A stretch of 64,000 nt of DNA from an uncultured Prevotellaceae bacterium (GTDB taxonomy: Bacteria; Bacteroidota; Bacteroidia; Bacteroidales; Bacteroidaceae): positions 1-64,000 of the forward strand of contig CAMVIM010000013.1 in the NCBI GenBank assembly GCA_947167515.1, given 5' to 3'. Position numbers and translations under genes: made by a program. The notes under the pieces were generated by a model. It saw nothing but the letters and a program-made list of their open reading frames with translations, searched no databases and was not told where the DNA came from. The stretch's first letter is position 1. The number at the start of each line of letters is the position of its first letter. Positions 51,080-59,223 of the stretch are shown piece after piece.

Positions 51080-52068
51080 CAGCCTTCTTTGTTTGCATCC
51101 ATACAAGCAGCCTCTGGAGTATCCGCACAAACAGCCTCTGTAGAAAGCTTTACTTCTGCACGGGCAGCCTCATAAGATTGTCCCGTCATCGCCTCATAAC
51201 TCATCTTGACGGCATCTTCATTCGGCAAATTTTCCAAGAAGAACACAGGCACTACTTCCAGCAACTTGCTCACAGTATCGCAAGTACCCACATAGTCACG
51301 CCTGTCCCATTTCATCACCGAACAAGAAGGCAACAACGAAGCAAAACCATCCACCGCCCTCATTCGGCTTATCTTGTTATAAGGAGCCTGTTTCAACTGC
51401 AAGAAGCTGCCGATGGGTGCTTCCACATCACGATAGCACGGAGTCTTTCCGCTCCAAGGCGAACCAAACACACGAGCCACGCCATCATCACAAACTCTCA
51501 CCACAGGGTTGTCATCATTCATCAAGTCAGTACCCGGCACATACTTCAGCCAGTTCGATGTGTGCGTACTCTTTCCCGTACCACTCACACCCAAACACAG
51601 ATAGCCACGCCCCTCTTTTCTCACCACCGAAGCATGCATCAGCACCGTCATCTTGTCAGCAGCAGCGAACGCATACACCATCATCAGCGCATTATTCAGA
51701 CCAAAATTACGCATCACCCAGTTGCCATTCAGACACACCTTGGCCGAAGAAAAATCCGGAACAGCCTGAATCAGGCAACATTGACGCTTCTGCACATCGC
51801 TGACCAAAATCTGATAAGATCCGTCTTCCAGCTGATACACTCCATGGTTGTTGCCGCCACAATCAAACTGACCAATCTCCTTGCCCTTCTTTGCAGGACG
51901 CCAAGCATCATCCACCATCAGGTCAAACAACAAAGGCACATCTTCCGATGGAGCCTCCTTCAGTCGGAACGGTTCACTCGACGGCAGCAACTCTGTCGTG
52001 TTCTTATCATCGCAGAAGCTGACACAGTACGTGTGACGTCCCACTCTATAATATACTTTCTCTTTCAT
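51079..52068 (-). CDS. HprK-like P-loop kinase
   Basis: GRGYLCLGVSGTGKSTHTSNWLKY Walker A; LMNDDNPVVRV; FGSPWSGK. Confidence 0.85.
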   Translation of the reverse strand: MKEKVYYRVGRHTYCVSFCDDKNTTELLPSSEPFRLKEAPSEDVPLLFDLMVDDAWRPAKKGKEIGQFDCGGNNHGVYQLEDGSYQILVSDVQKRQCCLIQAVPDFSSAKVCLNGNWVMRNFGLNNALMMVYAFAAADKMTVLMHASVVRKEGRGYLCLGVSGTGKSTHTSNWLKYVPGTDLMNDDNPVVRVCDDGVARVFGSPWSGKTPCYRDVEAPIGSFLQLKQAPYNKISRMRAVDGFASLLPSCSVMKWDRRDYVGTCDTVSKLLEVVPVFFLENLPNEDAVKMSYEAMTGQSYEAARAEVKLSTEAVCADTPEAACMDANKEG

Positions 52069-52114
52069 CTTGTTCTTCTTTCAATTATTACAACCTTTCA
52101 TCCTTTCGCCACCC

Positions 52115-53398
52115 TCAATTCTCGCCCCACACCTTCTTGGCCCAAGCCGTGTTGCGAAAGGTATCATCAAACTCGTACCTATTTCCTTCATACTTGCTCA
52201 GCGGCACAAACATCGTCACGCCACAGCATTGCTCAGCATCAATCGTATACGTTCTATAACCGCCACGACCGCCACTGTACCAGAAGTCCGTGTGCATGCA
52301 AGTGACCACTTTAGCCACTTCCTGCTGCCACGCTGCATAGTCCTCTTCACTGAGCACATTTTTCATCACCCCCTGCATATCATAACAATCAGGAATATCT
52401 GTTCCCCAGTTACCTACGTCATACTTGAAATAATTCAGCACATTGTCATAATCGGCAGCCAGCAACTCAGCACGATACTTGTCCACCAGCGTCTTCATAT
52501 AGGAGGCATAAGCCTCTAAGCCCGCCGTGCTCACTTCAGAAACCACAATACCCCAATTCGGTTTATTGCAATACTCCTGATAATAGGCCTGAAGCATCTT
52601 TTTCTCGCAATTTGTCTCCATAAACATCGCTGGCACCATAGTTTTGTAATTAGCCCCAGGTCCAGGTATTTCAGCAGGCGAACTCACAATATGTTTGGCA
52701 GCATGGCGCAACTCGTATGCCACCTCCACGCTTTGCATTAAGCAGGCATCTATCAAGAGGTAATCCACTCCGCCCTGTTGTTCCAGCGCATGAGCCATAT
52801 CCGGTATGTTCATCTGACGTCCGTTTAAATTGGGACTTGACGAATTAATCCCATTATCCACTCCAAACGACCGGCGCGATGCGACAGCTTCCTGCATATC
52901 CAACAGATAGTTTGAGGGAATCCACCCAGAAGCATGCGAACCCAGCACCAATCCGTAGCTATCGGCTGGATAATGCTGCTTTGCATAGGCAACAAACTCG
53001 CCCAACACATCAGCCGAAGCGGAGTTCACTTCCCCCTCATATGTCTTCACTGGAGTCAACTGCGTCATCAACGTTGCTGTTGTTGTGCGATCCACCACAT
53101 AAATGCGAGGCATGCCCACATCGTCGATAAAGATGACCAATCGGTCGTTCGGATAGAGACCTTTGTCGGCCATACCAACCAGCATCTCAGCCACATCAGA
53201 AGCAGCCGACCCCGACAAGTTATTCTCCACTGCCATATAGACCATCACCGTCCTGCTTTGTGCATACACAGGATTATAAGGAGAGTCCTCACCACTCGAA
53301 CAGGCAAAAAATGAACAAGTTGCAGCAAAGAACATCATCATTGCTGCAACTCTATATAGGGGTTTTCTCCACCATCTTTTGTCGATTCGAACGTTCAT
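52115..53398 (-). CDS. Clostripain-like (C11) cysteine peptidase, lipoprotein
   Basis: Lipobox CSFFACSSGED; VYMAVENNLS; LGSHASGWIP (His) and LLIDACLMQSVEVAYELR (Cys). Confidence 0.9.
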   Translation of the reverse strand: MNVRIDKRWWRKPLYRVAAMMMFFAATCSFFACSSGEDSPYNPVYAQSRTVMVYMAVENNLSGSAASDVAEMLVGMADKGLYPNDRLVIFIDDVGMPRIYVVDRTTTATLMTQLTPVKTYEGEVNSASADVLGEFVAYAKQHYPADSYGLVLGSHASGWIPSNYLLDMQEAVASRRSFGVDNGINSSSPNLNGRQMNIPDMAHALEQQGGVDYLLIDACLMQSVEVAYELRHAAKHIVSSPAEIPGPGANYKTMVPAMFMETNCEKKMLQAYYQEYCNKPNWGIVVSEVSTAGLEAYASYMKTLVDKYRAELLAADYDNVLNYFKYDVGNWGTDIPDCYDMQGVMKNVLSEEDYAAWQQEVAKVVTCMHTDFWYSGGRGGYRTYTIDAEQCCGVTMFVPLSKYEGNRYEFDDTFRNTAWAKKVWGEN

Positions 53399-53842
53399 CT
53401 ATTCTTTCACATTTGAGTCAAGCGGATGCTTGAAAACAAAACGTTGTTCATCCAACATCACCAGACGTTTATCCTTGTCATCAAGATAACGTTTTTTGAT
53501 TTTGTAGAACTTCTTCGAAAGTTTTTTTCGGCTGGCTGAATAGAACACACAAGCAGTCTGGTGCTTCAGTCCCATCTGCCCCTCCATATACTGCTTCAGT
53601 TGCAGGCTGAACTCCGAGCGGAACGGAAGGAACTTCGTCCTTCTCTCCAAGTCAAGACTATCCACCCGATTGATGGTCGTGACGAACACCACCGTGTCGG
53701 TCAACGCCTGACTCACACCAAACACGTACACCTCACCACTACCTTTTCCGTAGGAGGTCGGCTTCTTCTTGGCTGTAGCAAACAACGCGACCAGCATCAC
53801 CAGTGTCATCAATAATATCTTTCTCATACTTTCATTTTTCAC
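53399..53842 (-). CDS. Conserved hypothetical secreted protein
   Basis: 147-aa ORF; signal peptide; abuts the C11 peptidase gene. Confidence 0.6.
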   Translation of the reverse strand: MKNESMRKILLMTLVMLVALFATAKKKPTSYGKGSGEVYVFGVSQALTDTVVFVTTINRVDSLDLERRTKFLPFRSEFSLQLKQYMEGQMGLKHQTACVFYSASRKKLSKKFYKIKKRYLDDKDKRLVMLDEQRFVFKHPLDSNVKE

Positions 53843-53914
53843 TTTTCACTCTTCACTTTTTCGCCCTTCACTTTTCACTCACATCTAAAAGGTTCAGATA
53901 GCCACACGAAGAGA

Positions 53915-54784
53915 CTATCCCAAATATGTTTTCAGCAGTTTGCTCTTCGACTCCTTTCTCAAGCGGCGAATGGCCTTCTCCTTGATTTGGCGCACACGCT
54001 CTCTCGTCAGGTTAAAGCGGTCACCTATCTCTTCCAGCGTCTTTTCAGGTTCGCCCAAGCCAAAGAACATCTTGATGATTTCTTTCTCACGCACGGTGAG
54101 CGTGTCGAGTGCACGTTCTATCTCACGCTGCAAGGACTCCGTCACCAAAGTCTTGTCAGCCGAAGGAGAGTCTGGATTGGAAAGGATGTCGAGCAGACTA
54201 TTGTCTTCGCCCTCCACGAAAGGAGCGTCCACGCTGATGTGGCGACCGCTCACCTTCATCGTGTCGGCCACCTTATCCACAGGCAAATCCAGTTGTGCTG
54301 CCAACTCCTCGGGAGAGGGACGACGCTCGTTCTCCTGCTCAAACTTCGAGAAAGCCTTGCCAATCTTGTTGAGCGAGCCCACCTGATTAAGCGGCAGACG
54401 CACGATACGGCTCTGCTCAGCCAATGCCTGAAGGATAGACTGACGAATCCACCACACAGCATAGCTGATGAACTTGAAGCCTCGCGTCTCGTCAAACTTC
54501 TCCGCAGCCTTAATCAGACCCAGATTACCCTCGTTGATGAGGTCGGGCAGACTCAAGCCCTGATTCTGGTACTGCTTGGCCACAGAAACGACGAAACGAA
54601 GGTTCGCCCTTGTCAGTTTCTCCAGCGCCTTTCGGCCTTCGACACCGCCCTTGCGAATCTTCGCAGCCAGTTCTACTTCTTCTTCAACAGTGATTAACTC
54701 CTCACGACCAATTTCCTGCAAGTACTTATCCAACGAAGCACTCTCACGGTTCGTGATTGACTTTGTAATTTTTAATTGTCTCAT
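53915..54784 (-). CDS. rpoD: RNA polymerase sigma factor, sigma-70 primary type
   Basis: Region 2 [57 protein letters not shown]; region 4 HTH. Confidence 0.95.
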   Translation of the reverse strand: MRQLKITKSITNRESASLDKYLQEIGREELITVEEEVELAAKIRKGGVEGRKALEKLTRANLRFVVSVAKQYQNQGLSLPDLINEGNLGLIKAAEKFDETRGFKFISYAVWWIRQSILQALAEQSRIVRLPLNQVGSLNKIGKAFSKFEQENERRPSPEELAAQLDLPVDKVADTMKVSGRHISVDAPFVEGEDNSLLDILSNPDSPSADKTLVTESLQREIERALDTLTVREKEIIKMFFGLGEPEKTLEEIGDRFNLTRERVRQIKEKAIRRLRKESKSKLLKTYLG

Positions 54785-54862
54785 ACTTTACGCGTAAAAA
54801 AGCGTGCAAATATAGTACTTTTTTCCCGAAAATCCAAATCTTTCACGTATTTTATTACAAAA

Positions 54863-55783
54863 TCAGCGCAGCAACTGCGTAAAAGTCTCTGGATAAGGGG
54901 TCTCAAATTTCAGCATCTCGCCCGTCACGGGATGTCGAAACGCCAGACGGTAAGCATGCAGGCAGATGCGTCCGACGGGGTTACTGCGCTCACCATATTC
55001 CTCCATCGTGCTGCCATATTTGTTGTCGCCAACGATGGGATGATGGAGGTCGTGCAGATGCACACGAATCTGATTCTTACGACCCGTATCCAGTTTCAAC
55101 TCCACCAACGAATAGCCATTCTTCCGCTTCAGTGTACGATAGTGCGTGATGGCCTGCTTGCCGCCATTATCGACGGGGCTGGAATAGGATACAAACATCT
55201 TGTTATCAGTCAACCACGAAGTGACCGTACCACTATCCTTTTCCATCTCTCCTTGTGCCACAGCCACATAACGTCGATCCGTCACAAGGTCGTGCCAATT
55301 ATTGACAAACGCCTGCTGAATGTCACGTCGTTTTGCAAACAGAAGCAACCCTGAAGTACCCTTGTCGAGGCGATGCACCGTGTGGACAGCGAAAGCCTTG
55401 CTCTGACGCTTCACGTACTCATCCAGAATGGATTTTACGTTCTCCTTTCTGTCGCCAGGCAGGGCGTTGGTGAGGACACCCTCTTTCTTCTCCACCACAA
55501 GCAGAAACGCATCTTCATACACCAGTTTCACCCAACGGCTACGAAGTTCGTGCTTATGGCGGTTCTTGGCCACCTGCACCAGTTGTCCAGGACGCAAGGG
55601 GGAGTTATACTGCGTGGTGATGACCTTATCCACATACACCATACGCTGGCTCAGCAACTCCTTCGCTTTTGTGCGTGAAATACCTGGTATGGCCTGCATG
55701 AGGAACTGCATCAATTCAGCTGGTTCCTTCACTGGATAGTCCGTATAGTGGTTGGCGGCTCGATAGTCGAAATAAGTGCTCAT
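54863..55783 (-). CDS. RluA-family pseudouridine synthase
   Basis: VHRLDKGTSGLLLFAK catalytic motif; S4 domain N-terminus; start at cat 55781-55783. Confidence 0.93.
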   Translation of the reverse strand: MSTYFDYRAANHYTDYPVKEPAELMQFLMQAIPGISRTKAKELLSQRMVYVDKVITTQYNSPLRPGQLVQVAKNRHKHELRSRWVKLVYEDAFLLVVEKKEGVLTNALPGDRKENVKSILDEYVKRQSKAFAVHTVHRLDKGTSGLLLFAKRRDIQQAFVNNWHDLVTDRRYVAVAQGEMEKDSGTVTSWLTDNKMFVSYSSPVDNGGKQAITHYRTLKRKNGYSLVELKLDTGRKNQIRVHLHDLHHPIVGDNKYGSTMEEYGERSNPVGRICLHAYRLAFRHPVTGEMLKFETPYPETFTQLLR

Positions 55784-55817
55784 TTGGAAAAGTGAAAAAT
55801 AAATTGTAAATTGTAAA

Positions 55818-57242
55818 TTAACCGCGTCTTTCCAACAGGACAACATTCTCCACATGTTGGGTATGAGGGAACATATCGACCGGCTGAACTTTCGTCACTT
55901 TATATTGGGCATCAAGCAGCTGGAGGTCGCGCGCCTGAGTGGCTGGATTGCAGCTCACATAGACGATGCGCCTGGGAGCGGCAAAGAGGATGCTGTCAAT
56001 CACATCCTGATGCATGCCAGCCCTCGGTGGGTCGGTGATGATGACATCTGGTCGGCCATGCTCTTCAATGAAGTCGGTAGTAAGAATGTCTTTCATGTCG
56101 CCCGCATAGAAGAGCGTGTTGGTGATGCCGTTGATTTCGGAATTCACCTTCGCATCTTCGATGGCTTCGGGCACATATTCAATACCGATGACCTGACGAG
56201 CCTGACGAGAAACAAAATTGGCAATGGTGCCAGTACCTGTGTACAAGTCATACACCAATTCCCCGCCTGTCAATCCTGCAAAGCCACGCGCCACCTTATA
56301 CAGCTCATACGCCTGCTCCGTATTGGTCTGATAGAACGATTTCGGCCCCACCTTGAAACGCAGCTCCTCCATCTGTTCAAAGATGTGATCCTTGCCTTTC
56401 ACTACATGAATTTCTTGGTCACCAAACGTATCGTTAGCTTTATGATTATCAACATAAAGAAGCGAGGTGATTTGAGGGAAGGTTTCACTCAGATGTTGCA
56501 TCAATGCATCAGCCTGTTGCTGCTCTTCAAGAGTGTCGATTCTGAACTGGACGAGAAACATCAGCTCGCCTGTATTGCTGGTACGAATCATGAGTGATCG
56601 GAGCAGTCCTCGGTTCTGACGCAGGTCATAAAATTCAAGACCATGTTGCAAGGCATACTCCCGAATGTCGTTGCGAATCTGATTGTTGATGTCATCCATC
56701 AGGTGACACTCCGTAATGTCCAGTATCTTGTCGAACGCTCCCGTGATGTGGAAACCAACCGCATCCATCACGTCATACTTCACGTCCTGCCTGACCTCCT
56801 CCTCCGTCAGCCAACGCTTGTTACTGAAACCGAACTCCAGTTTGTTGCGATAGCCGTAAATCTTCTTGCTGCCAAGAATAGGCTGAAATTCGGGCAGTTC
56901 CACCTTGCCTATACGGGTGAGGTTGTCATACACCTGTTGCTGCTTTGCCTTCAACTGCTCCTCATACTGGAGGCATTGCCACTTACATCCGCCACACACA
57001 CCATAGTGGCGGCAACGGGGTTCATCACGCAGAGGCGACCGCTGATGGAAACGGACAGCCACAGCCTCCATGTAGGAACTTTTCTTCTTCTTCACCTGCA
57101 AGTCAACCACATCGCCTGGCACGACATAAGGCACAAACACCACTTTGTCATCCACACGCGCCAGCGCTTTCCCTTCGGCAGCACACGCCGTGATGGTCAC
57201 CTCTTCCAGCAACGGCAACAGCTTCTTCTTGTTACGAGCCAT
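55818..57242 (-). CDS. rlmD: 23S rRNA (uracil-C5)-methyltransferase
   Basis: CRHYGVCGGCKWQ Fe-S cluster; LVYDLYTGTGTIANF; YVSCNPATQARDL; TRAM domain. Confidence 0.94.
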   Translation of the reverse strand: MARNKKKLLPLLEEVTITACAAEGKALARVDDKVVFVPYVVPGDVVDLQVKKKKSSYMEAVAVRFHQRSPLRDEPRCRHYGVCGGCKWQCLQYEEQLKAKQQQVYDNLTRIGKVELPEFQPILGSKKIYGYRNKLEFGFSNKRWLTEEEVRQDVKYDVMDAVGFHITGAFDKILDITECHLMDDINNQIRNDIREYALQHGLEFYDLRQNRGLLRSLMIRTSNTGELMFLVQFRIDTLEEQQQADALMQHLSETFPQITSLLYVDNHKANDTFGDQEIHVVKGKDHIFEQMEELRFKVGPKSFYQTNTEQAYELYKVARGFAGLTGGELVYDLYTGTGTIANFVSRQARQVIGIEYVPEAIEDAKVNSEINGITNTLFYAGDMKDILTTDFIEEHGRPDVIITDPPRAGMHQDVIDSILFAAPRRIVYVSCNPATQARDLQLLDAQYKVTKVQPVDMFPHTQHVENVVLLERRG

Positions 57243-57383
57243 AAAAATATTTCTCTTTCCTTTTATTGTTTTTGCAAAGGTACTACTTTTAGCACCACTT
57301 TCCAAATGAATTTCCTATTTTTCATACTGTCACGCAACTTTTTCAAAAAAAAAGAAAAAACTCATCCCTCTTTCTTCACCCCT

Positions 57384-58334
57384 TTACCTTCTCTTCCCCT
57401 CTCTCCACAACTGCCACGAATTCACCAAATTATGCCAAACCGAATAAAAACCTCCTGCCAAAGCCGTCACAGGATTCATAAACGTATATCCCATCCAAAT
57501 CGCAAAAACCGTATTCTTCTGTCCCAAACTCTGAGTGCCTGCCACGGGCTCCCCATGCCGTTTCCCAATCACACGCCCCAGCACAAACTGCACCACACAA
57601 CACACCAGCGACACCACCGCAATCCCCATCAACTCCCACACACTCTCCTCACTATGCTCAATCGCCTTCACCGATACACCAATCGCCAACGTCAACGACA
57701 CCGCCCATAAGTTAAACGCCAGATTCGGCTGCCGCAAAATCGCCGCATGAAACTTCGGAAACAAATGCCGCACCAACCACGCCGCCACCAGCGGCATCAT
57801 CAACAACGGAAACACCTCCCCCAAAATCAGCAGGAACGCCGTCCCGAAACCCATATCTGCCACACCACCCTCATGCAGGAACGGCACCATCGCAGGCACC
57901 AGCAGCGACACAGCCAGATTCACCAGACACGTGTAACTCACCACCACACTCGCATTCCCATGCAAGCGCGTCGTCACCACCGCCGCAGCCGTTGCCGTCG
58001 GACAAATCATACACACCATCGCACTCTCCATCACGACCCGTCCCTGCACATCAGGCCACCACACAATCAATCCCCCCATCACCACAAAACTCACCACCTG
58101 CACCGCCAACATCTTCAGCATCCACCCCCTCGGCTTCAACTCCCTCAACCTCATCCTGCAAAAACTCACAAACAGCATACAAAACAGCAACGCCGGCTGC
58201 ACAATCCCAATCATCCGACTCACCACCTCATGCGTCCCGTCCAACGCCGGTACATTCACATATATGTAATAAGAGGCCACCCCCATAGCCATCGCTATCG
58301 GCAACATCCAATTCTTCAAAAAACGAACCTTCAT
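57384..58334 (-). CDS. Bile acid:sodium symporter (BASS)-like transporter
   Basis: Multi-TM protein, SBF-like pattern CPTATAAAVVTTRLHGNASVVVSYT. Confidence 0.75.
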   Translation of the reverse strand: MKVRFLKNWMLPIAMAMGVASYYIYVNVPALDGTHEVVSRMIGIVQPALLFCMLFVSFCRMRLRELKPRGWMLKMLAVQVVSFVVMGGLIVWWPDVQGRVVMESAMVCMICPTATAAAVVTTRLHGNASVVVSYTCLVNLAVSLLVPAMVPFLHEGGVADMGFGTAFLLILGEVFPLLMMPLVAAWLVRHLFPKFHAAILRQPNLAFNLWAVSLTLAIGVSVKAIEHSEESVWELMGIAVVSLVCCVVQFVLGRVIGKRHGEPVAGTQSLGQKNTVFAIWMGYTFMNPVTALAGGFYSVWHNLVNSWQLWREGKRR

Positions 58335-58401
58335 TGTTCACTTTTCACTTTTCATTTTTCACTTTCGCCTGCAAAGTTACGCATTATCCACAAAAAACAC
58401 C

Positions 58402-58409
58402 TACCTTTG
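58402..58409 (+). promoter_or_regulatory. Bacteroidota-type -7 element for queH
   Basis: TACCTTTG 19 nt before first ATG. Confidence 0.55.
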
Positions 58410-58427
58410 CCCCTCAAAAAGGGAAAA

Positions 58428-59135
58428 ATGAAAAGTGAAAAAGAAAAAAAGGGAAAAATGAAAAGTGAAAACAACGCCATCATCATCCCCGAAGGACTCC
58501 TCTCCCCCTCAACAGGGGGAACAAAAGGGAGTCTTCTCCTCCACGCCTGCTGCGCCCCCTGCTCTTCCGCCATCGTCGAATGGATGCTCCAACATGACAT
58601 CCGCCCCACCATCTTCTACTTCAATCCCAACATCTACCCCCGCCAAGAATACGAAATCCGCAAAAACGAGAGCAAACGCCATGCCGACAGTCTCGGCATC
58701 CCTTGGATTGACGGGGACTACGACCATCTGGCTTGGCTCCAGCAAATCCAAGGTCTCGAGCACGAACCCGAACGAGGTGCCCGCTGTCTCCAATGCTTCC
58801 GCATCCGCCTCACCGCCACCGCCCTTCAAGCCCAGAAGCTCGGCATCTCTCACTTCGCCACCACCCTCGCCTCCTCACGCTGGAAAAACCTCGAGCAAAT
58901 CAACCAGGCAGGACTCCAAGCCCAGCAACACCTCGCCTCCCTCACCACTCCCTCCTATCCCCTCTTCTGGCCCCAAAACTGGCGCAAGGCAGGACTTCAG
59001 GAGCGCCGCAACCAACTCCTCAAACAATACTCCTTCTACAACCAACGCTACTGCGGCTGCGAATTCAGTTACAAGCCAGCTGAAGAAGACAAAACTGCAC
59101 CGCCCCATCCAGCATCTGAACACGGAAAAGGGTGA
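58428..59135 (+). CDS. queH: Epoxyqueuosine reductase QueH (DUF208)
   Basis: LLLHACCAPCSSAIVEWM; YFNPNIYPRQEYEIRKNE; GARCLQCFRIRL; YCGC. Confidence 0.92.
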   Translation: MKSEKEKKGKMKSENNAIIIPEGLLSPSTGGTKGSLLLHACCAPCSSAIVEWMLQHDIRPTIFYFNPNIYPRQEYEIRKNESKRHADSLGIPWIDGDYDHLAWLQQIQGLEHEPERGARCLQCFRIRLTATALQAQKLGISHFATTLASSRWKNLEQINQAGLQAQQHLASLTTPSYPLFWPQNWRKAGLQERRNQLLKQYSFYNQRYCGCEFSYKPAEEDKTAPPHPASEHGKG

Positions 59136-59223
59136 TACCATCACTTCCCATTTTTCTTCACAAATATTTGTGATGTAATATAAAAGATTGTACATTTGCA
59201 AATAAGAACATAAACAATCAAAT

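Noticed and set aside
57747-58427. 5' part of the 462-aa plus-strand ORF (Arg/His/Pro-rich)
   Set aside because: Reads antisense through the BASS-like transporter; only the portion from 58428 is the real queH.
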